A DNA stretch of 64,000 nt from Salidesulfovibrio onnuriiensis. Its GTDB lineage: Bacteria > Desulfobacterota > Desulfovibrionia > Desulfovibrionales > Desulfovibrionaceae. The notes beneath the pieces are model-generated. The model saw only the letters and a list, made by a program, of their open reading frames with translations. It was not told the DNA's origin and made no database searches. The position numbers were made by a program, and so were the translations under genes. Where the stretch lies: the NCBI RefSeq assembly GCF_008001235.1, contig NZ_CP040751.1:665001-729000 (forward strand), written 5' to 3'. Shown piece after piece: positions 1 to 7,692 of the stretch; positions within the stretch are counted from its first letter, which is position 1, and the number at the start of each line of letters is the position of its first letter.

Positions 1-132
1 GCTGGCGGAAAAGTCGAGCAGCTCTTCGGGGGCGCATCCGGCCTTTTCGGCCATTTTCCTCAGGTTGCCGCCGTGGGCGTATTTCCTTTCGTCCAGGACC
101 TCGGGAATCCCGGAAAACACGCTTTGCTTCAA
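1..132 (-). CDS. cobD: L-threonine-O-3-phosphate decarboxylase (CobD), 5' part only
   Basis: Only the first 44 codons lie in the window; the gene runs off the left edge on the minus strand. The N-terminus reads YAHGGNLRKMAEKAG followed by EELLDFSAS. The HGGN and LDFSAS elements open CobD-type PLP enzymes, relatives of histidinol-phosphate aminotransferase. CobD makes (R)-1-amino-2-propanol phosphate for the nucleotide loop of cobalamin. I chose the TTG at 132-130 because GGAGG lies four bases upstream; a GTG four codons further in is an alternative. A cobalamin gene agrees with the B12-dependent ribonucleotide reductase elsewhere in the window. HisC-like paralogues share the same opening motif, so the exact assignment is moderately firm. 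Confidence 0.72.
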   Translation of the reverse strand, partial: MKQSVFSGIPEVLDERKYAHGGNLRKMAEKAGCAPEELLDFSAS

Positions 133-365
133 AAGACCTCCGGTGCAGGCTCAGGAAAGAGGAATCGCTTCTTTGAATTTCTAGACTTTCTCAAGATGCT
201 TTACCCTTGTACGCGGAAAATCCGACTTCGACAAGATGCGACACAACTCTGCAATGTGAAAAATAACCCCCAGGCTTTTCAGGAGGAAAGTGCGCATTGC
301 GGTCAGCTGCGGAATTGCCGCGTGTTTTGCTTTCAGTACACTGTAATCAATGCAAAATATGTAAA

Positions 366-392
366 TTGCGGTTTTGTGTTTTGAAACCGCAA
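366..392. repeat. Inverted pair of a nine-base repeat (TTGCGGTTT / AAACCGCAA)
   Basis: Positions 366-374 and 384-392 are perfect inverted copies separated by nine bases. Further direct copies of AAACCGCAA occur at 398-406 and 458-466. The arrangement could be an operator array or a hairpin in a leader RNA; the sequence does not decide which. Confidence 0.6.
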
Positions 393-417
393 GCGCAAAA
401 CCGCAAGTGCTGGTTTC

Positions 418-433
418 GTCCTGTTCGCAGGAC
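418..433. repeat. Perfect six-base-pair hairpin with TTCG loop
   Basis: GTCCTG, TTCG, CAGGAC form a perfect stem closed by a TTCG tetraloop, a very stable RNA loop when transcribed on the plus strand. There is no following T-run, so it is not a classical terminator. Confidence 0.5.
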
Positions 434-620
434 CGCCACTCTGCATGGGAGTGCGAAAAACCGCAATGTCTTTCCGGCAAAGGCTTTCCGGGCGTTCGCT
501 CGAAGCGTTGCGTTTTGCCACAAAAAGGCAAAAAAATGTGCTTTTTTTCGAATCGGCAAGCAATCAGGTCTATCGAGAAAAAAGCGTCTCCTCTTTTTAC
601 TCTTTGCGTAGCCCGACGAG

Positions 621-634
621 ATCGAAATTTCGAT
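621..634. promoter_or_regulatory. 14-bp perfect palindrome, possible operator
   Basis: ATCGAAATTTCGAT is its own reverse complement. It lies about 120 bp upstream of the livJ start. A dimeric regulator site is possible; no specific regulator can be named. Confidence 0.4.
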
Positions 635-683
635 TCGGTGAGTGTTTAGCTAGCTTAGTTTTTTCCGCAACATTTTGTCTTTA

Positions 684-713
684 TTGCCAAATTGTGTAAG
701 GGCTTCTGATAGT
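684..713 (+). promoter_or_regulatory. Possible sigma-70-type promoter for the liv operon
   Basis: TTGCCA at 684-689 (five of six matches to the -35 consensus) is followed after 18 bases by GATAGT (four of six matches to the -10 consensus), about 38 bp upstream of the livJ start codon. It is the best match I found in this spacer but is weak. Confidence 0.28.
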
Positions 714-751
714 TTTGCGGCACATCAAGTGACAACAATCGGGAGGCATTC

Positions 752-1933
752 ATGAAAAATCAGTTGTTCAAAATCGGCCTGACGGCATTCCTGCTGGTGG
801 GAGCCCTCATGGTCGCGGGCTGCGGCGGTGGTGGAGAAGACACCATCAAGATCGGCTTCAACATCCCCATGACCGGCGACATCCCCAAGGTGGGCGAGGC
901 TTCCAAGTACGCGGCCGAGATGCTCAAGGAAGACATCAACTCCCAGGGCGGCCTGGAAGTGGGCGGCAAGAAGTACAAGCTCGAGTTCGTCTATGAAGAC
1001 AACGAATCCAAGGCTGAATCCGCGGTCAACGCGGCCCTGAAGCTCATCGAGCAGGACCAGGTCGTGGCCATCATCGGTCCCAACTCCTCCAAGCAGGCCG
1101 TGCCCGCCGGCGGCACCTGCAACGACAACCGCGTGCCCATGATCTCCCCGTGGTCCACCAACCCGGATACCACCAAGGATCGCCCGTGGGTGTTCCGCGC
1201 CGCGTTCCTGGATCCGTTCCAGGGCCCGGTGGCCGTGAACTTCGCCACCAAGCAGTTCGGCGCCAAGACCGCCGCCGTGCTCTTCGACATCTCCAACGAC
1301 TACTCCAAGGGCCTGGCCGAAATCTTCCAGTCCGAATGGGAAAAGAAGCACGGCGCCGATACGGTCGTGGCCTTTGAATCCCACGGCACCAAGGACCAGG
1401 ACTTCTCGGCCCAGCTGACCAAGATCCTGGCCGCCAAGCCCGACTTCATCTTTGTTCCCAACAACTACAACCAGGTGGCCCTGATCATCAAGCAGGCCCA
1501 CGACCTGGGCTGGGAAGGTCCGTTCATGGGATCCGACGCCTGGGGGTCCGCCGAGCTCATGACCCTGTGCGGCGACGACTGCAAGGGCCAGTTCTTCTCC
1601 ACCCACTATGCGGCCGCCGGGGCCAAGGGCGACACCAAGGTCTTCATCGACCGCTACACCGCAAAGTACGGCTACACCCCGGACGATGTCGCGGCCCTGA
1701 CCTGGGACGCCACCCGTCTGGTGCTGCAGGCCATCCAGGATGCGGGCAAGTACGAGTCCGACGTGCGCAAGGAGCGCCAGTCCATCCGTGACGCGCTGGG
1801 CGGCATCAAGGAATTCGCCGGCATCACCGGCAGCATGAAGTTCGACGCGCAGGGCGATCCCATCAAGTGCGCCGTGGTGGTCGAGATCGACGACCAGGGT
1901 CAGTTCGTGTTTGCCGAATCCGTTTGTCCGTAA
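752..1933 (+). CDS. livJ: Branched-chain amino acid ABC transporter, substrate-binding lipoprotein
   Basis: This is the periplasmic ligand-binding component of a Leu/Ile/Val-type (HAAT) importer and captures the amino acid for LivHMGF. The 393-residue protein starts with a basic, then hydrophobic, leader ending in the lipobox VAGC, with Cys24 the expected lipidation site and a Gly-rich linker after it. This predicts anchoring to a membrane rather than a free periplasmic protein. The body has the type I periplasmic-binding fold pattern (IKIGFNIPMTGD near the start, AIIGPNSSKQAVPAG in the middle). GGGAGG at 740-745 sits upstream of the ATG. It is the first gene of livJHMGF. The real ligand could be another amino acid or small amide, as is common in this family. 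Confidence 0.93.
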   Translation: MKNQLFKIGLTAFLLVGALMVAGCGGGGEDTIKIGFNIPMTGDIPKVGEASKYAAEMLKEDINSQGGLEVGGKKYKLEFVYEDNESKAESAVNAALKLIEQDQVVAIIGPNSSKQAVPAGGTCNDNRVPMISPWSTNPDTTKDRPWVFRAAFLDPFQGPVAVNFATKQFGAKTAAVLFDISNDYSKGLAEIFQSEWEKKHGADTVVAFESHGTKDQDFSAQLTKILAAKPDFIFVPNNYNQVALIIKQAHDLGWEGPFMGSDAWGSAELMTLCGDDCKGQFFSTHYAAAGAKGDTKVFIDRYTAKYGYTPDDVAALTWDATRLVLQAIQDAGKYESDVRKERQSIRDALGGIKEFAGITGSMKFDAQGDPIKCAVVVEIDDQGQFVFAESVCP

Positions 1934-2025
1934 TCCGGACGGAGTTGTCTGATTCAGTATATTGGCGGGGGTCGGAGTTCCGATCCCCGCTTTAGCCTTT
2001 TACTTCGCCCGGAAGGGGACCCAAC

Positions 2026-2940
2026 GTGGAAGCTCTATTTCAGAACATAATCAACGCATTGCAATGGGGCAGCTTCTATGCGCTCATCGCACTGGGCTAT
2101 ACGCTCGTGTACGGGGTGCTGCTGCTCATCAACTTTGCGCACGGCGATATCTTCATGGTCGGCGCGTACATCGCCTTCGGGGTCTCGGTGTTCGTGCTCG
2201 GCGTGCAGGGCCTGGACCTGCCCAACTGGGCCGTGCTGGCCTGCGGCGTGCCCCTGACCATGATCCTCACGGCCGGGGTGGGCGTGACCCTGGAGCGCAT
2301 CGCCTACCGCCCGCTGCGGCGCAAGGGCGCGCATCGCCTGTACGTGGTCATCACCGCCCTCATGTGCGGCCTGATCCTGGAAAACGGCAACCTGGCCCTG
2401 CTGGGCGCAAGCCGGAAGAAATTTCCCGAACTCATGGAAAAGACGGTCTGGAGCCTGGGGGACGTATCCGTGACCAACCTCAAGGTGCTGGTCATCTTCG
2501 CGGCCTTCGCCGTGTTCGGCATCCTGAACTTCATCGTTACGCGCACCCGCATCGGCATGGCCATGCGCGCCATCTCCTATGACAAGTTCGCCATCCCGCT
2601 CATGGGCATTCCCGTGGACACCATCATCGTGTTCACCTTCGTGCTCGGCTCGGGCTTTGCCGGGTTGGCGGGCATGCTCTTCGCCATGTCCTACCCGATC
2701 CTGGAGCCCTACATGGGCGCGCTCATCGGCTGGAAGGCGTTCATCGCGGCCGTGGTGGGCGGCATCGGCGACATTCGCGGCGCGTTCGTGGGCGGGTTCC
2801 TGCTGGGCTTCATCGAGATCCTGGTGGTGGCCTTCTTCCCGTCCACCCTGCGCGACCTCATCGCCTTTTCCATTCTGCTGGTCATCCTGTGGATGAAACC
2901 CACGGGCCTGTTCGGCATAGCCCGGCACCAGAAGATCTAG
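2026..2940 (+). CDS. livH: Branched-chain amino acid ABC transporter permease LivH
   Basis: One of the two integral membrane subunits that form the channel of the Liv importer. It has 304 residues, mostly hydrophobic helices, with the family-typical segments LGYTLVYGVLLLINFAHGD near the N-terminus and AAVVGGIGDIRGAFVGG near the C-terminus. It begins at GTG 2026 with GGAAGGGG just upstream. The 92-bp gap from livJ is the longest spacing in the operon. The remaining genes follow almost without gaps, which fits strong expression of the binding protein relative to the membrane parts. Confidence 0.93.
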   Translation: MEALFQNIINALQWGSFYALIALGYTLVYGVLLLINFAHGDIFMVGAYIAFGVSVFVLGVQGLDLPNWAVLACGVPLTMILTAGVGVTLERIAYRPLRRKGAHRLYVVITALMCGLILENGNLALLGASRKKFPELMEKTVWSLGDVSVTNLKVLVIFAAFAVFGILNFIVTRTRIGMAMRAISYDKFAIPLMGIPVDTIIVFTFVLGSGFAGLAGMLFAMSYPILEPYMGALIGWKAFIAAVVGGIGDIRGAFVGGFLLGFIEILVVAFFPSTLRDLIAFSILLVILWMKPTGLFGIARHQKI

Positions 2941-2952
2941 GCGGTGGAGCAG

Positions 2953-3966
2953 ATGAAGAAATACACCATCAACATCGCCTTTCTCGCGGGCTGCCTGCTC
3001 ATCGTGCTGGGCGCCCAGGCCGGGCTGTTCAACCTGTACATCCAGTCGGTCATCCTGTTCATGGGCATCAACATCATCCTGTCCACCAGCCTGAACCTGG
3101 TGAACGGGAGCATGGGCGAGTTCTCCTGCGGGCACGCCGCCTTCATGTGCGTGGGCGCGTACGTCTCGTCCGTGGTCACGGTGCTGCTGTTCGCCCAGAA
3201 CAAGATCCTGGGCGCGCCCCTGCTGCCGCCGGAGCTGGCCCCGTTCTTCTTCCCCATCGCCATCATCATCGGCGGCGCCGTGGCCGCCCTGGTGGGTATC
3301 CTGGTAGCCGTGCCTTCGTTCAAAACCCGCGGCGACTACCTGGCCATCATCACCATCGCGGTGAACTACATGGTCATCTCGGGGCTGGAGAACCTGGACA
3401 TCATCGGCGGACCGCGCGGCTTCATGGGCATGAAGCAGGTGGTCTACGCCATGACCGACGTGGCCGACATCCCCTGGATGATGATCTGGACCCTGCTGGG
3501 CACGGCCTTCACCCTCTGGATCCTGCGCCGCTACACCTCGTCCACCTTCGGCAAGGGCGTCAACGCCATTTGCCAGGACGAGATCGCGGCCGAGATCATG
3601 AGCGTGAACACCGACAGGATAAAGCTGGTGACCTTCATGCTTTCCTCCGGGCTGGCGGGCGTTGCGGGCGGACTGTTCGCCCACGTGATCGGCTACGTGA
3701 ACCCGCAGTCGTTCAACATCCTCAAGTCCACGGAATGCCTGGTCATGGTCTATCTGGGCGGCATGGGTTCGCTCACGGGCGCGGCCATGTCTGCGGTGCT
3801 GTTCACCCTGCTGCTGGAGGCCCTGCGGCCCCTGCAGATCATCAAGTGGGTCATCATCCCGCTCATACTGGTGCTGCTCATGCAGTTCAGGCCCGAAGGC
3901 ATCATGGGCAACAAGGAGCTCTCCGATGTCTTCCCGAAACTCAAACGCTACTTCAGCTTCAAGTAG
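2953..3966 (+). CDS. livM: Branched-chain amino acid ABC transporter permease LivM
   Basis: Second channel-forming subunit of the Liv importer, 337 residues, polytopic. Family signatures are visible: TSLNLVNGSMGEFSCGHAAF, FKTRGDYLAIITIAVNYM, and near the C-terminus YLGGMGSLTGAAMSAVLFT. I prefer the ATG at 2953 because AGGCGG lies eight bases upstream and the protein then begins MKKYTINIAFL. An in-frame GTG at 2944 would add three residues. It follows livH by 12 bp and precedes livG by 9 bp. Confidence 0.92.
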   Translation: MKKYTINIAFLAGCLLIVLGAQAGLFNLYIQSVILFMGINIILSTSLNLVNGSMGEFSCGHAAFMCVGAYVSSVVTVLLFAQNKILGAPLLPPELAPFFFPIAIIIGGAVAALVGILVAVPSFKTRGDYLAIITIAVNYMVISGLENLDIIGGPRGFMGMKQVVYAMTDVADIPWMMIWTLLGTAFTLWILRRYTSSTFGKGVNAICQDEIAAEIMSVNTDRIKLVTFMLSSGLAGVAGGLFAHVIGYVNPQSFNILKSTECLVMVYLGGMGSLTGAAMSAVLFTLLLEALRPLQIIKWVIIPLILVLLMQFRPEGIMGNKELSDVFPKLKRYFSFK

Positions 3967-3975
3967 GAGGCCGCC

Positions 3976-4743
3976 ATGTCGCTACTCAAGATAGACGAAA
4001 TGACGCAGCGGTTCGGTGGTCTCCAGGCCGTGTCCAAGTTCGACATCGAACTCAGGGGCGGGGAGCTGGTGGGGCTCATCGGCCCCAACGGCGCGGGCAA
4101 GACCACCATCTTCAACCTGGTTTCCGGGTTTTACCAGCCCACCGAGGGCGGCATCGAGTTCGACGGCAGGAACACCGCCGGGCTCAAGCCGCACCAGGTC
4201 ACGGGCATGGGCATTGCCCGCACCTTCCAGAACATCCGGCTCTGGCACGACATGAGCGTCATGGACAACATCCGCATCGCCCAGCATTACCGGATGGGCT
4301 ACAGCGTGTTCGACGCTTTCCTGCGCACGAAGAAATACCGCACTGCGGAAAAGCGCATCGAGAACATTGCCTGGGAAATGCTGGAGGCCATGGACCTCAA
4401 GGAGTTCGCGGAAGAGCTGCCCAGGAACCTGCCCTACGGCCTGCAGCGGCGCGTGGAGATCGCCCGGGCCATGTCCATCCGGCCCAAGCTGCTGTTGCTG
4501 GACGAGCCCGCGGCGGGCCTCAACTCTGCGGACGTGGAGGGCCTCATCAAGCTGGTGCGCTGGATCCATGAGAACTTCGACATCACCATCTGGATGATCG
4601 AGCACCAGATGAAGGTGGTCATGAGCCTGTGCCAGTACATCAAGTGCATCGACTTCGGCGCGACCATCGCCGAGGGCACGCCCGAACAAATCCAGAACGA
4701 CCCCACGGTCATCAAGGCATATCTGGGGGACGACACCATATGA
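3976..4743 (+). CDS. livG: Branched-chain amino acid ABC transporter ATP-binding protein LivG
   Basis: First of two ATPase subunits that power the Liv importer from the cytoplasmic face. In 255 residues it shows Walker A GPNGAGKT at 36-43, a Walker B stretch LLLLDEPAAGLN, and the H-loop in MIEHQMK. The usual LSGGQ signature is replaced by LPYGLQRR, a departure seen in many LivG proteins. AGGAGG upstream of the ATG gives a strong ribosome binding site. The stop overlaps the next start in a four-base ATGA, implying translational coupling with livF. Confidence 0.94.
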   Translation: MSLLKIDEMTQRFGGLQAVSKFDIELRGGELVGLIGPNGAGKTTIFNLVSGFYQPTEGGIEFDGRNTAGLKPHQVTGMGIARTFQNIRLWHDMSVMDNIRIAQHYRMGYSVFDAFLRTKKYRTAEKRIENIAWEMLEAMDLKEFAEELPRNLPYGLQRRVEIARAMSIRPKLLLLDEPAAGLNSADVEGLIKLVRWIHENFDITIWMIEHQMKVVMSLCQYIKCIDFGATIAEGTPEQIQNDPTVIKAYLGDDTI

Positions 4744-5477
4744 GCGAACGACTTCTCGAAATCAAGGACCTCAAGGTCAAGTACGGCAACATCGAGGCCC
4801 TGCACGGCATCTCGTTCCATGTGGACCGGGGCGAGATCGTCACCCTGATCGGGGCCAACGGCGCGGGCAAGTCCACCACGCTCATGTCCATTTCCCGGCT
4901 GCCGCCGCCCGAGGCCCCCAAGGTCGTGGAGGGGGACATCCTCTATGCGGGCGACTCCATTCTGGGCTGGGCCCCGGACAAGGTCGTTTCGGACCTGCAC
5001 ATGATTCTGGTGCCCGAGGGGCGCCACATCTTCGGCAACCTGTCCGTGGAGGAAAACCTGAAGCTGGCCACCTATGCCCGCAAGGACACGCCCCAGGACA
5101 TCGAGCGGGACTACCAGCGCGTGTATTCGCTGTTCCCGCGTCTGGCCGAACGCCGCAGGCAGCAGAGCGAATCGCTCTCCGGCGGCGAGCAGCAGATGCT
5201 GGCGGTCTCCCGCGCGCTCATGGCCGGGTGCACCTTCATCATGCTGGACGAGCCGAGCATGGGGCTGGCGCCGCTGCTCATGTATGACATGTTCCGGGCG
5301 CTCAAGGAGCTGAACAGGGAGGGCATGACCATCCTGCTCATCGAGCAGAACGCCAACCTGGCGCTCAAGTTCGCGGACCGTGGCTATGTCATCGACACCG
5401 GCGAGATCGTGGCCCAGGGAGCCAGCCAGGACCTCATGGAGGACCCGGAGGTCAAGAAGGCCTATCTGGGCGGGTAG
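4740..5477 (+). CDS. livF: Branched-chain amino acid ABC transporter ATP-binding protein LivF
   Basis: Second ATPase of the Liv importer, 245 residues. Walker A GANGAGKST is at 38-46, the signature LSGGEQQML is intact, and Walker B reads IMLDEPSMGLAP. An in-frame upstream start at 4629 exists but would lie deep inside livG. The ATG at 4740, overlapping the livG stop and giving the typical MSERLLEIKDLKVKYG start, is the correct one. It is the last gene of the operon and is followed by a strong terminator. Confidence 0.94.
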   Translation: MSERLLEIKDLKVKYGNIEALHGISFHVDRGEIVTLIGANGAGKSTTLMSISRLPPPEAPKVVEGDILYAGDSILGWAPDKVVSDLHMILVPEGRHIFGNLSVEENLKLATYARKDTPQDIERDYQRVYSLFPRLAERRRQQSESLSGGEQQMLAVSRALMAGCTFIMLDEPSMGLAPLLMYDMFRALKELNREGMTILLIEQNANLALKFADRGYVIDTGEIVAQGASQDLMEDPEVKKAYLGG

Positions 5478-5500
5478 GGTTTCGTGCCAATGGCAAAATA

Positions 5501-5535
5501 GAAGGCCGCTCTGGATGGGGCGGCCTTCTTCTTTG
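5501..5535 (+). terminator. Rho-independent terminator of the liv operon
   Basis: GAAGGCCG at 5501-5508 pairs perfectly with CGGCCTTC at 5521-5528, followed by TTCTTTGTCTTTT. It sits 24 bp after the livF stop. Confidence 0.88.
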
Positions 5536-5605
5536 TCTTTTGGAGAACAGCCTGAAATAAATACGTCTCTTGATCAAATCTTGGCAACGGATTATCGATA
5601 TCGCT

Positions 5606-6649
5606 ATGGCAAATCCAGAGCATGTAAAGATACTTCTCGAAGGCGGTGTTGAAGGCTGGAACAGGTGGCGAAAAGAAAATCCTGAAGTTGAGCCTAATCT
5701 TGAATCTTTTTCATTTCAAAAAATAGATAAAGCGTTGGTAACTCCTCTTTTAGAACGTGAAAAATCATGTGTTGGAGAACTTATTGGTTTAGATTTGCAG
5801 AATGCCATATTATACGATGCAAATTTCAATAAAATGAGTTTGATAAACGTTGATTTTTCTAATTCTTATATGCGGTATGCGCAGCTGAATCAGAGTTCTT
5901 TATGGGGTTGTGTGTTTAATGAAACAGATTTGACAATGTCAAATTGGTCTGGATGTGTAGCTCATGTGTCAAATTTCAATAAATCAAAGTTGAATAATGT
6001 TCATATGCGACGGGGAGCCTTTATCAAATGCGATTTCCATAATGCTTCTCTCGTTGAAGCTGATTTTACCTCATCAATACTGACTAGCTCTGAGTTCAAT
6101 GAGTCAAATATGGCTGCAGCAATCATTGTAGGATCAGATTTGCAGAATTGTAGTTTCGAGGGAGCTTTTATTAACGGCATTAAGTATGATCGGCGTAATT
6201 TGAAATCAAGATCCCTAAGAGTTGCTAGTGCATATGGTAGCCAGATGTTCCGACGAGACGCCATGGACGCTTGCTACATAGCCGAGTTCAAGGAAAAACA
6301 TCCTTTCTGGCACACTCTTTGGTCAATTTCTTCAGATTGTGGCCGCTCCCTTGCTCAATGGGCGTTTTGGTCAATGATGATCGCATTGTGGTTCGGGGCA
6401 TTTTTTTGGTTGTTGAATTTGGACATAGGATTCGGAAAGTCCTTTGAAACCGCGCAGCTCAGTGGGGACAGCTTTCTGACAATGCTCTATTACAGCGTGG
6501 TGACCTTCACGACGCTTGGTTTTGGCGATGTTATCCCGAAAACATCTTTCGCAGCCATGATGGTCATGTTTGAAGTCATTCTCGGCTATATAATGCTCGG
6601 CGGCCTTATCTCTATCTTTGCCAATAAATTGGCCCGCCGAAGCGGCTGA
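5606..6649 (+). CDS. Pentapeptide-repeat protein fused to a two-helix potassium-channel-like pore
   Basis: The 347-residue protein has three visible parts. Residues 1-20 read MANPEHVKILLEGGVEGWN, a common cap of bacterial pentapeptide-repeat proteins. About residues 40-190 contain loose A(D/N)LXX-type five-residue repeats (for example LIGLDLQNAILYDANFN). From about 240 two hydrophobic helices flank the pore sequence TTLGFGDV (about 302-309), the selectivity filter of K+ channel-like Ion_trans_2 domains. A TTG at 5570 could add 12 residues, but the family-like start favours ATG 5606. The repeat half is far more AT-rich than surrounding genes, whereas the pore half is closer to the local average, suggesting recent acquisition or a mosaic origin. 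It likely forms a membrane channel with a cytoplasmic beta-helix; gating signal unknown. Confidence 0.8.
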   Translation: MANPEHVKILLEGGVEGWNRWRKENPEVEPNLESFSFQKIDKALVTPLLEREKSCVGELIGLDLQNAILYDANFNKMSLINVDFSNSYMRYAQLNQSSLWGCVFNETDLTMSNWSGCVAHVSNFNKSKLNNVHMRRGAFIKCDFHNASLVEADFTSSILTSSEFNESNMAAAIIVGSDLQNCSFEGAFINGIKYDRRNLKSRSLRVASAYGSQMFRRDAMDACYIAEFKEKHPFWHTLWSISSDCGRSLAQWAFWSMMIALWFGAFFWLLNLDIGFGKSFETAQLSGDSFLTMLYYSVVTFTTLGFGDVIPKTSFAAMMVMFEVILGYIMLGGLISIFANKLARRSG

Positions 6650-6761
6650 CGGGAGGTGTTTCTGGCTTGCAAGGGCAATCCCCAGCGCGGCGAGGTGATT
6701 TCTTATTGATCTTTTTCCCGTATTGCTGCTAGCTCTGCACCGTGGAGCGAGAGAATCAATC

Positions 6762-7529
6762 ATGAAAACCGTGTCCCTCGCGGCCGTGCTTTTTCTGGCG
6801 GTCGTCTTCTGTTTTACCTCAAGGGCCCTGGCCGCCGAGCCGGAGGTCATCCGTGTGCAGTTCAGCGTCATGGCCCCCTGGAAGGAGGGCAAGGCGGGGA
6901 ATGAGCACGGCATCGACATCGAATTCCTGCGGCTCCTGGCCCAGCGCATGAACCTGCGCATCGAATTCGTGCACGTGCCCTTTGCCCGCGGCCTGGTCTG
7001 CCTGGAGGAGGGGAGCATCGATCTCATGCCCTGCGTGCTGCACCGCGAGGACCGGGAAATGTGCATGCACTTCATCCAGCCTCCGTACCACCAGTTCTCG
7101 CCCAAGGCCTTCTACGTGCTCAAGGACGGGGGGCCGGCCATCAATTCCTACACGGACCTTTACGGCCTGCGCATCGGGACCGTGATCGGGGCCCGCTATT
7201 TCAGTCGGTTCGACGAGGATATCCGGCTGAACAAGGATGCGGTGCGCAACTCCGAGCTCAACTTCAAGAAGCTGCTGGATGGGCGCATCGACGCCATGGT
7301 CCTTTCCGAGACCCATGGCGACCGCCAGCTCGAACACTTGGATTACGCCCACCGTATCACCAAGGCCCGCTACAAATACCAGCGCACGAATCACGTGCAT
7401 ATGGTGCTTTCCCGGCAATCGCCCCTGGCCGAACGGCTCGATGAATTCAACATGCACATGGCGGCCCTGGTCCGCGAAGGGGCCCGGGAGAAAATCAAAA
7501 AGAAATACACCGATACCTTGAGCTATTGA
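6762..7529 (+). CDS. Periplasmic solute-binding protein, family 3 (orphan)
   Basis: A 255-residue protein with a clear Sec signal peptide (positively charged start, hydrophobic core, ALA cleavage near residue 24). It then shows the SBP_bac_3 fold pattern: an early GIDIEFLRLLAQRMN helix, FARGLVCLEEGSIDLMPC, and a mid segment ADLYGLRIGTVIGA-like turn before the second lobe. No permease or ATPase gene is next to it, so it is either shared by a distant ABC transporter or acts as a ligand sensor. Such orphan family-3 proteins are frequent in Desulfovibrio. I use ATG 6762 because it begins the signal peptide; an upstream in-frame start at 6723 would spoil it. A second protein of this general type is at 19261-20058. 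Confidence 0.82.
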   Translation: MKTVSLAAVLFLAVVFCFTSRALAAEPEVIRVQFSVMAPWKEGKAGNEHGIDIEFLRLLAQRMNLRIEFVHVPFARGLVCLEEGSIDLMPCVLHREDREMCMHFIQPPYHQFSPKAFYVLKDGGPAINSYTDLYGLRIGTVIGARYFSRFDEDIRLNKDAVRNSELNFKKLLDGRIDAMVLSETHGDRQLEHLDYAHRITKARYKYQRTNHVHMVLSRQSPLAERLDEFNMHMAALVREGAREKIKKKYTDTLSY

Positions 7530-7589
7530 TGGCTGTTGTGGGTCGGGCTTGGCGCGATTCCCGGCCTGCTGGCAGGATTGCTATAAACA

Positions 7590-7628
7590 AACCGCCCGGC
7601 TGCTCGCAGAGCGGCCGGGCGGTTTTGC
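7590..7628 (+). terminator. Rho-independent terminator after the solute-binding protein
   Basis: AACCGCCCGGC at 7590-7600 pairs with GCCGGGCGGTT at 7614-7624, followed by a short T-run. It ends the gene at 6762-7529. Confidence 0.8.
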
Positions 7629-7642
7629 TAAAAAGCTTTGGA

Positions 7643-7680
7643 GGGAGAACCTTTCACTCGAAAGGTTCCCCCTCATTTTT
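7643..7680. terminator. Second hairpin, likely bidirectional terminator
   Basis: A nearly perfect inverted repeat: GGGAGAACCTTT at 7643-7654, CACTCG, AAAGGTTCCCCC at 7661-7672. A T-rich run follows on the plus strand. On the minus strand CTTTTTAGC follows, so it can also end the CBS gene that stops at 7693. Confidence 0.7.
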
Positions 7681-7692
7681 CACTCCGAAAAT

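Larger units (their letters stand above)
133..751. other. Long intergenic region with repeats between cobD and livJ
   Basis: About 600 bp without a convincing gene, and less GC-rich than its flanks. It contains four copies of a nine-base unit, AAACCGCAA, one inverted (366-374) and three direct (384-392, 398-406, 458-466). It also holds a perfect hairpin with a TTCG loop at 418-433, a second short hairpin at 437-453, and a 14-bp perfect palindrome at 621-634. Short open frames here overlap on both strands, lack ribosome binding sites and resemble nothing known. It probably holds the divergent promoters and leaders of cobD and livJ. I see no B12-box, so a cobalamin riboswitch is not supported. 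Confidence 0.6.

Noticed and set aside
366-466. CRISPR array from repeated AAACCGCAA
   Set aside because: Only nine-base repeats, irregular spacing, mixed orientation and no cas genes.
133-751. Cobalamin riboswitch upstream of cobD
   Set aside because: No B12-box or core conserved blocks on either strand, although the adjacent gene would fit.
2035-3684. 549-codon minus-strand open frame over livH and livM
   Set aside because: The shadow of two well-supported permease genes; the product is His/Gln-rich without membrane or domain features.
4629-4739. Longer livF start inside livG
   Set aside because: The ATG overlapping the livG stop gives the family N-terminus.
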